Below, piece by piece: positions 36,501 through 43,549 of a stretch of DNA of 64,000 bases. The notes beneath the pieces were generated by a model. It did not search any database. It was not told where the DNA came from and saw only the letters and a program-made list of their open reading frames with translations. Origin of the DNA: Spirochaetales bacterium. Its GTDB lineage: Bacteria; Spirochaetota; Spirochaetia; UBA9216. Where the stretch lies: positions 1 through 64,000 of the forward strand of contig JAEINK010000014.1 of the NCBI GenBank assembly GCA_016342585.1, read 5' to 3'. The translations under genes and the position numbers were made by a program. Position 1 is the stretch's first letter, and each line of letters opens with the position of its first letter.

Positions 36501-36611
36501 ATCAGAAATACCGGATTGGTTTTCTATACCGGAATCTTCACTCTCCTGAGCAATAGCAGCAGTAAAAAACAGGAATAGAGATAATATTATAAATAGTACT
36601 TTGTTTCTCAA
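30585..36611 (-). CDS. Giant Ig-repeat surface protein with C-terminal beta-barrel-like domain
   Basis: A 2008-residue exported protein. The signal peptide (VLFIILSLFLFFTAAIAQ) is followed by many repeats of about 90-100 residues with the bacterial Ig/cadherin-like pattern: IDxxxPxI near the start, G(T/S)xxDxxGV in the middle, LxDGxYxLxVRxxDxxG near the end. About 16-18 units can be made out, some degenerate. The last 130 residues switch to a Gly/Phe-rich amphipathic-strand region ending in RIAFGVRINVF, with the C-terminal Phe typical of outer-membrane barrels. This suggests a long stalk anchored by its own barrel. The start is TTG, supported by GGTGGAG just before it. It is a single gene; adhesion or a structural envelope role is inferred. 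Confidence 0.82.
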   Translation of the reverse strand: MRNKVLFIILSLFLFFTAAIAQESEDSGIENQSGISDVEPVQKTNVLEQYFPVEGLSQWEYEYDISDLEEGRYNLIVRGIDIAGNEVESTAVDIFIDPASDLPTASLTYPSENMRISGDLNLLGSAGDDDGVDFIEVQLEDGVFTRIPGKEYWSYDIPTDDLTDGKYKLTVRSTDINGVTGNEEVTEFFIDRNIPEIEITSHINGDLVSKNITIEGTIEDSNGVDSLLFSVDGGNLFKPAKLSGEYKDGSGDFSFVINTRELTDGPGIIWFKGVDTLGSSGRAALLLYIDNGAPVLDFLYPVADEPVNGKFSVMGRAFDQVGIDSLEYSDGGDMTIAIPLEPGNPYWKVDVDFTGEKKAALNFILKDIAGNVKKYPLKLDLDWEGDLPVVELFNPLSEEFSEKRRLQGVILDDDGPSGITYSLDRGEESFFESGRFFDIPLENLTAGEHRLTYRGRDVNGVEGVDSTISFHLLPGPPQFSLDFFTYRDGGELDFEPGASVRPDEISGIRGTLVFEGGKGSAEMAIAGGEGFPLALKKSDEAGVFTFSADFPEPLAYGNIEIAVTAKDTLGSEKSFTEYFWMADHSVNLLEHGFYHPPGDYPVDGNTGVSLRYIGYPLSELMVPEEAAFLDISRNGDFITIKGGEAGALENFKLRAVSDRGTEFISGNLTVISDFLPPLFSGITPDSGEYRGKVSLTGNVTDDSGKPEVYYRIGSGEYEVVRLSEGEDGWDFSITPDGSLLAGGGGVVTLLARDGVGREAVVRKSYQIPIPGEEPPSVKLYPVSPEADGIIFKGKQSGNKLHISAGVTGLESVTRFTWAIDGGEPSPVNGFPVGTALIDVPEPGSHTLSFRAEYGDGKSMTASRRFTVAPSAGVLSIDAVVTGEDSVPFVQGGDLTVRSETALTGSITGKGKYNIKTLTVDEGEPVNLKLSAGDTDYEFNIPLKDFSYGRHDLHIELEDDFGRKTVEDYFFFVLSDREGRVVNSGEGLYPLSTPAEDGTFYLAPSSELSFFFSGREIVSAGLSPLSDAFAVSFEGEKVWIKADTPEIAEGQILEIQTIDGDLFTFGPFKISSDTRPPELILSSPLFGGYYRDEITLSGSLTDDLATAGIEYSLQDQSFRKFDLDPVPEVQPLAESSSEQEADIPLEESISETVFTDENPGKVDFSGKIDLSDIPDGPVHLRLKGIDEAGNANISELFFIKDTVAPEMIQILPEGNESVNGRFSFMFRGEDEWAENFSGLYSIGDDPLDEYDGADSFFVSMDLSSFSEVPPEMALSLVDTSGNVGRLFPRLFFQPQGDIPEIQIQIPEENFLVQSDLTVSGTIFDDDGVAKIEYKIDNGEVQEIPGGNSFAIPIDLSGLTDNEHQIEIKAFDLWGVESEPVILNFRVSLDVPQAVMTAPLIGRSNRGVLTLAGTAADANGIGSVSLSLDNGNSFHKAEGLNDWTYQFDSRMLVDGNYMIQIKVEDNYGVSAVYSSLITIDNTPPAVQLSNPLDGMGVSDFLTFQMRVSDEIGVEELKYTIRPLDEITSAEVETAVESINEEAGATSGVPVLDGTLPVSEVVIENIDLKTLLPGRYNLSIFAYDDAGNETVVARNILRKDLSRKSVPGILFPFQGTAIQGEFVLEGRIEGDYIPETVTLYKNGNPFDVIQPDPSGYFYRYMLADELEEGELEFQVILEDSDKNESHSSLLKIEYYTQGPWIKIDSVRTGDYVSNRPWIKGDVGYLAPLPEGTEDPSREERRGREVERLEYSLDNGRSFTSFKVRDSWKFRLETQSLQDGALGILVRAVFKNGETAVSQIHVIVDDTPPTVAIVTPEEGLAFNETLSLNGIASDASGLSDVSVMLREGSKNSYEIPSFIQGLYIDGHFLGATFWEVGAGLTFFDDNVKLQALFGMAPQGRFDGTVFGFKLLANIATIPYGYFFGPDFDFLSSSIAIGSAFEYFSMSSADSEQSGLVLGALVGQVELVKAKFPSLPFLNTYSIYFEDQLWFISSDVEGGLENRIAFGVRINVF

Positions 36612-36770
36612 AATGCTCCACCAAATAATAAAAGGAATTCACACGCTACTATAATGTTCGGCGGTGATCATGAAAAGATACAGCAAGAGGTGTAATTAAT
36701 CAAAATTTTATATATAAAAATATTTATTTTAAGAAAAGCAGAGAGTCCACAACCCCATGAAAAGCCCAGA

Positions 36771-37961
36771 TTATTTTACCATCAATGACGAAACGGCTTT
36801 TTCAAGCCCCTGAAGGGAAATCGTGAACATTGGAAAAATATCTGCGATGACATTAATTGTTGAGGTGTACTCCCACAGGTTATCTGAAACAGGATTGAGC
36901 CAAACCGAGTAGGGAAACACCTTACGAAGCTCCTTCAAATGATAAAGCCCCGGAGCATTCGCCTTCTCTTCCACATTTATTGTCCCGTTTCGGTAGAGAA
37001 GCTCATACGGGGACATACTCGCATCCCCAACGATAATCAACCGAGTCTCCTTATCAGATTTCAAAAGAGCCTCTACCTCTACAGGTTTCCTGAATCTCTG
37101 GGGGTCCTCCCAGACAGTCTCATATATAGCATTATGAAAATAGACGATTTTCAGATCTTTAAAGAAGCTGTTGGCATGATCAAAAAGGGTTTTAACAATC
37201 CCGACATGGGGATCCATGGAGATACCACCGTTATCTATGGCAAGGATCACCTTCAGCCGGTCTTTATGCCTCTGTTTGAAAGCCATCTGAATCTCACCAC
37301 CACTCCTCATGGTGTCATAAATGGTTTGATCGATATCCAGATGATCCCGGGGTCCGTGAGGAACAAGATTTTTCAATCTTTTCAGGGCTTCCATCATGGC
37401 GGCTTCGGAGAGAGGTCCTCTATCGGTATAATCTTTGAACCTCCTCTCCCCGGCAACCTTAAGAGCGGAACGCCTGGTCGAAGCTCCTCCAACCCTCATC
37501 CCCGTGGGATGATATCCTGAATGTCCGGTTGGTGAAGTTCCTCCGGTGCCAATCCACCTGGTTCCACCATCGTGACGCTCCTTCTGGTCAAGAAGCCGAT
37601 CCTGAAAATATTCTATAAGTTCTTCAGGAGTTTTATTCATAAGCTGGAGTTCATCGATATTCAAATCGGCTGCTGATTGCTTTGAATCTTTCAGCCAGAC
37701 CTCTAATAAGGCTGCCATATCATCATCAGGAATGATTCCCTTCAGAAAGGGGTCCTCTGCATCCTTAAAATAGCTGGAGAAAATCGTATCATAGAGATCA
37801 AAGTACCGTTCACTTTTCACCATGATGGACCGGGCACAGACATATAGCTGGTAAATACTGGTGATTAAACCGGCCGACAGGGCCTTCTGCAGGCTTAAAT
37901 AGGCACTAATACTGACAGGTATCCCGGACCTTTTAAGCTGCAGAAAAAAATCTGTAAACAT
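36771..37961 (-). CDS. VWA-domain protein paired with MoxR ATPase (CoxE-like)
   Basis: A 396-residue protein. The N-terminal helical half contains a basic, Gly/Ser-rich linker (GGTSPTGHSGYHP...). The C-terminal half is a von Willebrand A-type domain starting VILAIDNGGISMDPHVG. The metal site there is D243-N-G-G-I-S rather than the usual DxSxS, so metal binding may be altered or lost. The start at 37961 was chosen because it directly follows the MoxR stop codon; a longer reading would lie inside the MoxR gene. MoxR-VWA pairs act as chaperone-like systems for assembling metal cofactors or envelope complexes; no client gene is evident here. Confidence 0.8.
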   Translation of the reverse strand: MFTDFFLQLKRSGIPVSISAYLSLQKALSAGLITSIYQLYVCARSIMVKSERYFDLYDTIFSSYFKDAEDPFLKGIIPDDDMAALLEVWLKDSKQSAADLNIDELQLMNKTPEELIEYFQDRLLDQKERHDGGTRWIGTGGTSPTGHSGYHPTGMRVGGASTRRSALKVAGERRFKDYTDRGPLSEAAMMEALKRLKNLVPHGPRDHLDIDQTIYDTMRSGGEIQMAFKQRHKDRLKVILAIDNGGISMDPHVGIVKTLFDHANSFFKDLKIVYFHNAIYETVWEDPQRFRKPVEVEALLKSDKETRLIIVGDASMSPYELLYRNGTINVEEKANAPGLYHLKELRKVFPYSVWLNPVSDNLWEYTSTINVIADIFPMFTISLQGLEKAVSSLMVK

Positions 37962-37962
37962 A

Positions 37963-38799
37963 TCAGCGGTCCATGGCCTCCCGGCCTTTCTTAAGATCCT
38001 CACTGCGCTTAAACAGTATCCCCAGGTAGGGGATCTTCTCCTCGATAAGCCCACCTGATTTGAACTCCGGATCGGAGGTCAGGGCTCGGATCCAGTTGAT
38101 CAACTCTCTGGTGGCCGGACGCTTCTCGATACCGGGTAGTTCCCGCATCTTATAAAAGGCGGTAACAACCTGATTGGCAAGAGTGTCATCAAGGTCAGGA
38201 AAATGCACACCGACGATCTCCTGCATGAGTTCTTCATCGGGAAAGGCAATGTGATGAAAATTGCATCGACCCAGGAAGGGGTCGGAAAGGTCCTTCTTAC
38301 TGTTGGAGGTTATTATGATCACAGGCCTGTGTCGGGCGGTGATGGTCTTATCAATTTCGGAAATATCGAACTGCATCTGGTCGAGAACATCAAGCATATC
38401 ATCCTGAAAGTCCGTGTCTGCCTTATCGACTTCATCGATTAACAGAACTACCCTCTTCTCCGAGGTAAACGCCTGTCCGATTTTACCCATTTTTATATAA
38501 TCTTCTATATTATTTACATTTCGCTCTGAATCCCCAAACCGGGAATCATTCAATCTTGTAAGTGTATCGTAATGATAGAGGGCATCAACGAGCTTCATGC
38601 TGGATTTAACATTAAGGACGATGAGTTCCATACCCAGGGCTTCGGATACAGCATGAGCAAGCCGGGTTTTTCCTGTCCCCGGCTCTCCTTTCAGGAGGAG
38701 AGGCATCTCCAGGGTCATGGTCATATTTAAAATAAGGGAGAGTTCATCATCCAATACATATTTTTCAGTACCCTTGAATTGGGGAACTTTATCTGTCAT
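37963..38799 (-). CDS. MoxR-family AAA+ ATPase
   Basis: A 278-residue ATPase with Walker A GEPGTGKT (38-45), Walker B VVLLIDEVDKAD, sensor-1 IITSNSKKDL and an arginine-containing DPFLGRCNFHHIAFPD region. The family forms hexameric rings that remodel or mature partner proteins together with a VWA protein, here encoded two bases downstream. The pair forms one transcriptional unit on the minus strand. The intergenic 101 bases upstream, before the aminopeptidase stop, contain no strong terminator, so read-through from the aminopeptidase gene is possible. Confidence 0.9.
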   Translation of the reverse strand: MTDKVPQFKGTEKYVLDDELSLILNMTMTLEMPLLLKGEPGTGKTRLAHAVSEALGMELIVLNVKSSMKLVDALYHYDTLTRLNDSRFGDSERNVNNIEDYIKMGKIGQAFTSEKRVVLLIDEVDKADTDFQDDMLDVLDQMQFDISEIDKTITARHRPVIIITSNSKKDLSDPFLGRCNFHHIAFPDEELMQEIVGVHFPDLDDTLANQVVTAFYKMRELPGIEKRPATRELINWIRALTSDPEFKSGGLIEEKIPYLGILFKRSEDLKKGREAMDR

Positions 38800-38900
38800 T
38801 TAAAAATCCTTACCTATTGTTTCTGGAGTTAATCAGGCTGGAGCCTTCCACTCCAACTGGCCGGTCCACTGGTTTTCCAATATATACACTTATAAATATT

Positions 38901-40202
38901 TCAGCCAGCCTTAAAAAACCCGGAAAGGGCTCGAATCATATACCCTTGATCATCCCGGCCGCAGGTTTCCCTGATGGAGTGCATGGCCAACATGGGTATC
39001 CCGACATCCAGGGTTTTAATGCCGCCCTGGGCACTGGTTACAGGACCAATGGTCGATCCGCAGGGAAGATCCGATCTCATCATAAACCTCTGAACAGGAA
39101 CACCGGCCTTCCGGCAAAGCTCCTTAAAAAAAACAGCACCTTCGGATGTGGTGGCATACCTGTAATTGGCGTTCATCTTTATGACGGGACCACCATTTAA
39201 GGTCGGGGCATAATCACGATCATGCATCTCCGGGAAATTGGGATGAAATGCCTGGGCCCCATCCACGGAAATAAAATAAGAGGCAGCCCTCGCCCTGTAC
39301 CTGTCTTCAGCAGATCCTCCCCGGACCAGAACAAGGCGATCAAGAAGGTCGCTTAAAAAACCCGAATCTGCCCCCTGGAGAGTCGCACTTCCAACCTCCT
39401 CATTATCAAAGAAGAATCCGCCGACGGTTCGCCGGGGATCTTTGACCGATAAAAGGGCGGCTAGAATGGCATGACACCCCGCCAGATTATCTATGCGCCC
39501 GGTGACGATTAGATCCCTATCAAGCCCGGAATGGTTCCCCGGCTGACAATCATAGAGGAAGAGATCCCACCCCCCTATCTCTTCGGGAGGGCATCCAAGC
39601 ACCCCGGCAATCAGCGATTTCAAACCCTCGGGAGATCCAGTGCCCGCAGAGACAAGTGCCTGAAGGTGGACCTGCCGGTTATATTCAAAACCAGTATTTA
39701 CTTCCCTGTTAAAATGGATAGCCACATTGGGAATAACCGCAACAGGCCTTTCAAAATCGAAGAGGACAGATTTATAACCGCTTTTTTCCCCCTCGTCACG
39801 AAGCTGAACCACCCCGGCGATGGAAAGATCCCGATCAAGCCAGGTGGAAATGATAGGTCCTCCATATACTTCAACCGGAAGCCGAAGGTATCCTGTCTGC
39901 GGCTTACCAGCCTCTCCGTCATCCTTCAGTTTCAATCCGGGGCTGTCTGTATGAGCTCCGGCCAGTAAAAACCCATCTGCAGGAGGTTCGGTCCCCATAA
40001 TGAAGGCGGCAACCGCCGAATTATTCCTTTCTATATAATAACCCTTTCCACTCTCAAGCTTCCAGGAATCCTTCTCATTCAGGGATTGAAAACCATTACT
40101 ATCAAGAATACCCTTTATATGCACGGCGGAATGGTAGGCCGTAGGGCAGCTGTCAATGAAATCTATAAGTTCGGTGGCTATGCTTCTCTCTTCACTTTTC
40201 AT
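38901..40202 (-). CDS. apeB: M18-family aminopeptidase
   Basis: A 433-residue cytoplasmic metallopeptidase of the usual M18 length. Metal and catalytic motifs are visible in order: LLAGAHTDSPGLKLK (His and Asp ligands), VTGRIDNLAGCHA, FFFDNEEVGSATLQGADS (catalytic Glu and ligand), DGAQAFHPNFPEMHD, and a C-terminal RSDLPCGSTIGP followed by GIPMLAMHS with the last His ligand. These are the features of aspartyl aminopeptidase-type enzymes, which form large tetrahedral dodecamers and release acidic or neutral N-terminal residues. The gene symbol follows common usage for bacterial M18 proteins. It is divergent from the sugar-transporter operon at 40414. Confidence 0.9.
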   Translation of the reverse strand: MKSEERSIATELIDFIDSCPTAYHSAVHIKGILDSNGFQSLNEKDSWKLESGKGYYIERNNSAVAAFIMGTEPPADGFLLAGAHTDSPGLKLKDDGEAGKPQTGYLRLPVEVYGGPIISTWLDRDLSIAGVVQLRDEGEKSGYKSVLFDFERPVAVIPNVAIHFNREVNTGFEYNRQVHLQALVSAGTGSPEGLKSLIAGVLGCPPEEIGGWDLFLYDCQPGNHSGLDRDLIVTGRIDNLAGCHAILAALLSVKDPRRTVGGFFFDNEEVGSATLQGADSGFLSDLLDRLVLVRGGSAEDRYRARAASYFISVDGAQAFHPNFPEMHDRDYAPTLNGGPVIKMNANYRYATTSEGAVFFKELCRKAGVPVQRFMMRSDLPCGSTIGPVTSAQGGIKTLDVGIPMLAMHSIRETCGRDDQGYMIRALSGFFKAG

Positions 40203-40350
40203 AAAAACATCTTAAACATTTTACAATGAATAATCGACAGGCGAAGTTGGAAATTTAAATATCCATTTACTATGATCAAATTATGACCCTCGGAATTTGC
40301 AGGATCATCGCCTGAAAACAGGCAGGAACCCGCCTGGTAAGATAATTTTA

Positions 40351-40395
40351 TTGACAACCGGGTCAAGCTATGCTTTACTTACTTAGAGTAAGAAA
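40351..40395 (+). promoter_or_regulatory. Promoter and candidate operator of the 40-kb sugar operon
   Basis: A perfect TTGACA (40351-40356) and TTTACT (40374-40379) are spaced by 17 bases. CTTAC-TTAGA-GTAAG (40378-40392) overlaps the predicted start, inside TACTTAGAGTAAGAAA (40380-40395). This 16-mer matches the tct promoter element at 15 of 16 positions. The ROK repressor encoded at the far end of the cluster is the likely binder. Confidence 0.6.
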
Positions 40396-40413
40396 AGAAA
40401 GGAGATTATTTTT

Positions 40414-41676
40414 ATGAAAAGCAAAATTGTTTTAATTCTGACCATCGCCCTTCTCCTCACCACAGGCCTCTTCGCCGGTGGACAGCAGGATGCAATGGAC
40501 AAAGAAGTTGTTCTAAAATGGCCAACCATCTGGGTTGGAGAAGATTCAAAAGCAGCAACAGTAGCGGCCCTCGTTGATGAGTTTAACGAAATGTACGCAG
40601 GCAAGTACAAGGTAGAGATCGAAGCAAATCCCGACTACGACGCATACAGGAATAAACTGAATTCCCAGATCGCCGCAGGTGTTGTTCCCGATCTTTTTGT
40701 TTTTAACCCGGATCCCACATCCTTCGCATTCTATGAAGGCGACCTTTTAATGGACTTCTCCGATGAATTGGCTGGAAGCTGGGGTGATGATTTTGTATCC
40801 GGTGCTGTTGCCAATGCAACCAGAAGCGGTGCTGTAAAATCCATTCCTTACGAAGTTGGATACACCCCCGTTTGGTATAATATGGACATTTTCAAGGCTG
40901 CCGGCCTTTCCGATATCCCCAAAACATACGACGAATTCTTTAATGCCTGTGAAAAGATTAAAGCCGCCGGTTTTATCCCCACAAGTCAGATGACCGGTGG
41001 AACAAATGCATGGACCTCACAGCTCTGGTTCTCCCACATTGCGGCCTCCCTTGGCGGACCTTCCGTATGGGAAAAACCCATTACCGATCCTGTTTTCGTA
41101 AAGGCTGCTGAAATCCTCCAGATGATGTATGCCGACGGGAACACTTCAAAAGATGCCGTTGGTGGAGATGCCGGTGTAGCCGGTGGACACTTCCTGGCTG
41201 GTAGAAGTGCCATGTTTATCAATGGCCCCTGGTATATCGGACGTGTCAGAAATGATGCTCCTGAAGTATTCAAGAATGTTAAAATTGGCCCCGCTCCCGC
41301 CGCGGATTTCTCAGGTGCTCAGATCGGTTTCCCCCAGTCAAACCTGGCTGCCGGATACACCGACGACCCCGCAAAGAAAGCAGCTGTTGTTGCCTTCATG
41401 CAGTGGATGACCAAACCCGAAAACGTTAAGAAAATTTCCATGGACTCTGGTGCTATGTTAGCTATCAAGTTTGGTGTTGGTGCCGGTGAAGATGTAGATT
41501 TTGTACAAGGTCAGTTCATGAATGCCGTTAACGACTCATCCTTTGTTAACACCCACTTCCAGGCTAATTATGCCACCGATGTTGTTGCCGAATTCGGTCA
41601 GGCTCTTGCCAAGATGGCTCTCGGAGAGGCAACTCCCGAAGAGTTCCTTCAGCAGATTGCCAATAAGGTAGATTAG
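40414..41676 (+). CDS. Sugar ABC transporter substrate-binding protein (family 1, MalE/UgpB-like)
   Basis: A 420-residue exported protein. The signal peptide ends LFAGGQQDAM, without a lipobox Cys. The mature protein has the two-lobe family-1 pattern: FNEMYAGKYKVEIEANPDYDAYRNKL, VPDLFVFNPDP, a hinge near IPYEVGYTPVWYNMDIF, and FINGPWYIGRV. It delivers an oligosaccharide or amino sugar to the two permeases encoded next. GAAAGGAG at 40396 precedes the ATG. A hairpin after the gene probably lets it accumulate relative to the permeases. The downstream NagB-like and dehydrogenase genes suggest an amino-sugar or modified sugar ligand. Confidence 0.92.
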   Translation: MKSKIVLILTIALLLTTGLFAGGQQDAMDKEVVLKWPTIWVGEDSKAATVAALVDEFNEMYAGKYKVEIEANPDYDAYRNKLNSQIAAGVVPDLFVFNPDPTSFAFYEGDLLMDFSDELAGSWGDDFVSGAVANATRSGAVKSIPYEVGYTPVWYNMDIFKAAGLSDIPKTYDEFFNACEKIKAAGFIPTSQMTGGTNAWTSQLWFSHIAASLGGPSVWEKPITDPVFVKAAEILQMMYADGNTSKDAVGGDAGVAGGHFLAGRSAMFINGPWYIGRVRNDAPEVFKNVKIGPAPAADFSGAQIGFPQSNLAAGYTDDPAKKAAVVAFMQWMTKPENVKKISMDSGAMLAIKFGVGAGEDVDFVQGQFMNAVNDSSFVNTHFQANYATDVVAEFGQALAKMALGEATPEEFLQQIANKVD

Positions 41677-41743
41677 GACTTCAGAATTCCCTGCTGCTGT
41701 TACAGGTATGGTGGGGAATTTTAAGAACTTATAACCGATTACA

Positions 41744-41776
41744 AAAGGCCTGGCGTACTGCCGGGCCTTTCTTTTA
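41744..41776 (+). terminator. Hairpin between binding-protein and permease genes
   Basis: An 11-bp stem with one G-U pair (41744-41754 with 41760-41770) and a five-base loop, followed by CTTTTA. Inside an operon, it probably allows partial read-through and raises the amount of binding protein. Confidence 0.75.
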
Positions 41777-41786
41777 CGAGGTAAAT

Positions 41787-42671
41787 ATGAGCACAAACAA
41801 AAACTGGAAACAAATCATACTCTTTTTACTGCCGGTCATTATTCTTTTCGGGGCCTATTTTGTGTATCCCCTGGGGTTTGTATTTGTAACAAGTTTTACA
41901 AAGTGGAACGGTATATCGAAACCGCTCTTCATAGGACTCAAGAACTTTACGAATCTCTTCCAGGATGAAACCTTCCGGCTCTCCTTAAAAAATAATATTG
42001 TCTGGGCTCTGGTCCTGGGATTCATCCAGATCCCCCTGGCCGCCGGTATGGCCATGATTTTAGCCAGAAAACCCCGGGGCTGGAAGACTTTTAGAACAGT
42101 ATATTTCCTCCCCAATGTCATATCCCAGGTAGCCCTCGCCATGATGTGGCTTGCTATCTACAATGCAGAGTTTGGAATTCTTAACAGTCTTCTTGAGATA
42201 GTCGGACTGGAAAGCCTAAGCCATAACTGGCTGGGAGAGATGAAGACCGCCTTTCCGGCCGTTATCATCCAGCAGATATTCTACATCGGTTATTTCATGA
42301 TTGTCATTCTGGCATCCCGGATGGGGATCCCCGAATCCTATTATGAAGCAGCCGAAATTGATGGTGCCAATGTGTTTCATCAGGAAGTTCACATAACCAT
42401 CCCCATGCTGAAACCCATCCTTATAACCACCATAACCCTGGCCCTTGCCTACGGAATGCGTCATTTTGAGTCCACCTACCTGATGACCAATGGCGGTCCG
42501 GCCCACTCGACTTCGGTTATGGGGATACTCCTCTATCGAAACCTGGGGGCCTTGAACTATGGTGAAGCCAACGCCATTGGGGCCATCCTGATCGTCTTCG
42601 GGGGAGCCACAATCGCAATAATCAGATGGCTGTTCAGCAGAAACTCAAGCGCCGGCGATACGGTACAGTAG
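41787..42671 (+). CDS. Sugar ABC transporter permease (UgpA/MalF-like)
   Basis: A 294-residue inner-membrane permease with six helices. The EAA loop is YYEAAEIDGANVFHQEVHITIPML, with the usual EAAxIDGA core of sugar permeases, and GGPAHSTSVMGILLYR in the last third is typical. It pairs with the next gene product. The ATPase is not encoded here, as is common for systems using a shared MsmX/UgpC-type ATPase. ACGAGG precedes the start, and the next permease gene begins nine bases after the stop. Confidence 0.92.
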   Translation: MSTNKNWKQIILFLLPVIILFGAYFVYPLGFVFVTSFTKWNGISKPLFIGLKNFTNLFQDETFRLSLKNNIVWALVLGFIQIPLAAGMAMILARKPRGWKTFRTVYFLPNVISQVALAMMWLAIYNAEFGILNSLLEIVGLESLSHNWLGEMKTAFPAVIIQQIFYIGYFMIVILASRMGIPESYYEAAEIDGANVFHQEVHITIPMLKPILITTITLALAYGMRHFESTYLMTNGGPAHSTSVMGILLYRNLGALNYGEANAIGAILIVFGGATIAIIRWLFSRNSSAGDTVQ

Positions 42672-42680
42672 GAGAAAATA

Positions 42681-43538
42681 ATGAGCAAAACATCAAGCTT
42701 AAATAAAATAACCCCTATAGATGTCCTGGCCAAAACAGGGAAATGGCTCTACATACTATTATTTCTGATTATGACCCTGATCCCACTTATCTGGCTGGTT
42801 ATATCATCTTTTAAAACAAACTTCGAGTTCGAAACCCAGCCATTCGCGTTCCCGGCGGTATGGCAATGGCAAAATTACAGAAACGCCATTCAGATGGCCG
42901 GTCTTCCAAGGCTGTTTTTAAATTCAACTCTTGTGGCCATCTTTACAACCGGTCTTAATGTCATCGTAGCCTCCATGGGTGCCTTCGCCATTGCCAGAGA
43001 AGATTTCAGATTCAAAAATGGAATCCTCTCCATTATCCTTTCGGGAGTACTCATCCCCATCATCGCTCTGATGGTCCCCTACTTCAAGATCGTAAGTCTG
43101 TTGAATATCTATGACTCACTACCCGGCCTGATCCTGACCTATTCGGCTATCAATATACCCATATCGGTATTCCTTATACATGGATTTATGAGTTCCCTGC
43201 CCAAAGAGCTTGAAGAGGCGGCTGTGATAGACGGCTGTTCCTTCGCCGAACGATTTACAAAGATCGTCTTCCCCCTGACAAAACCCGGCCTTGTTACCGC
43301 GGGAACCTTTGTATTCATCTACTGCTGGAATGAGTTCACCTATGCCATGTTACTCACCTCTTCAGAAGCAAGCAGAACCCTCCAGCTCGGTATAAGATTC
43401 TTCCGCAGCCAGTTTGTCACAAACTATACGAGTATGCTTGCAGCTATCGTAATTACCATGCTTCCGACAATCCTTGTCTATATCTTTCTTCACGACAGGA
43501 TAATAAGCGGACTCACCTCCGGAGCGGTAAAGGGATAA
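42681..43538 (+). CDS. Sugar ABC transporter permease (UgpE/MalG-like)
   Basis: A 285-residue permease with six helices. Family features are SFKTNFEFETQPFAFP after the first helix, an EAA loop ELEEAAVIDGCSFAERFTKIVFPL, and FIYCWNEFTYAMLLTS near the end. It forms the membrane channel with the preceding permease. AGGAG lies before the ATG. The NagB-like gene starts 11 bases after its stop, so transport and catabolism are in one operon. Confidence 0.92.
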   Translation: MSKTSSLNKITPIDVLAKTGKWLYILLFLIMTLIPLIWLVISSFKTNFEFETQPFAFPAVWQWQNYRNAIQMAGLPRLFLNSTLVAIFTTGLNVIVASMGAFAIAREDFRFKNGILSIILSGVLIPIIALMVPYFKIVSLLNIYDSLPGLILTYSAINIPISVFLIHGFMSSLPKELEEAAVIDGCSFAERFTKIVFPLTKPGLVTAGTFVFIYCWNEFTYAMLLTSSEASRTLQLGIRFFRSQFVTNYTSMLAAIVITMLPTILVYIFLHDRIISGLTSGAVKG

Positions 43539-43549
43539 ACGGGAAAAAG

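Noticed and set aside
38800..38900. Terminator between the aminopeptidase and MoxR genes
   Set aside because: The best stem (TGGAG/CTCCA) is five base pairs without a T-run.
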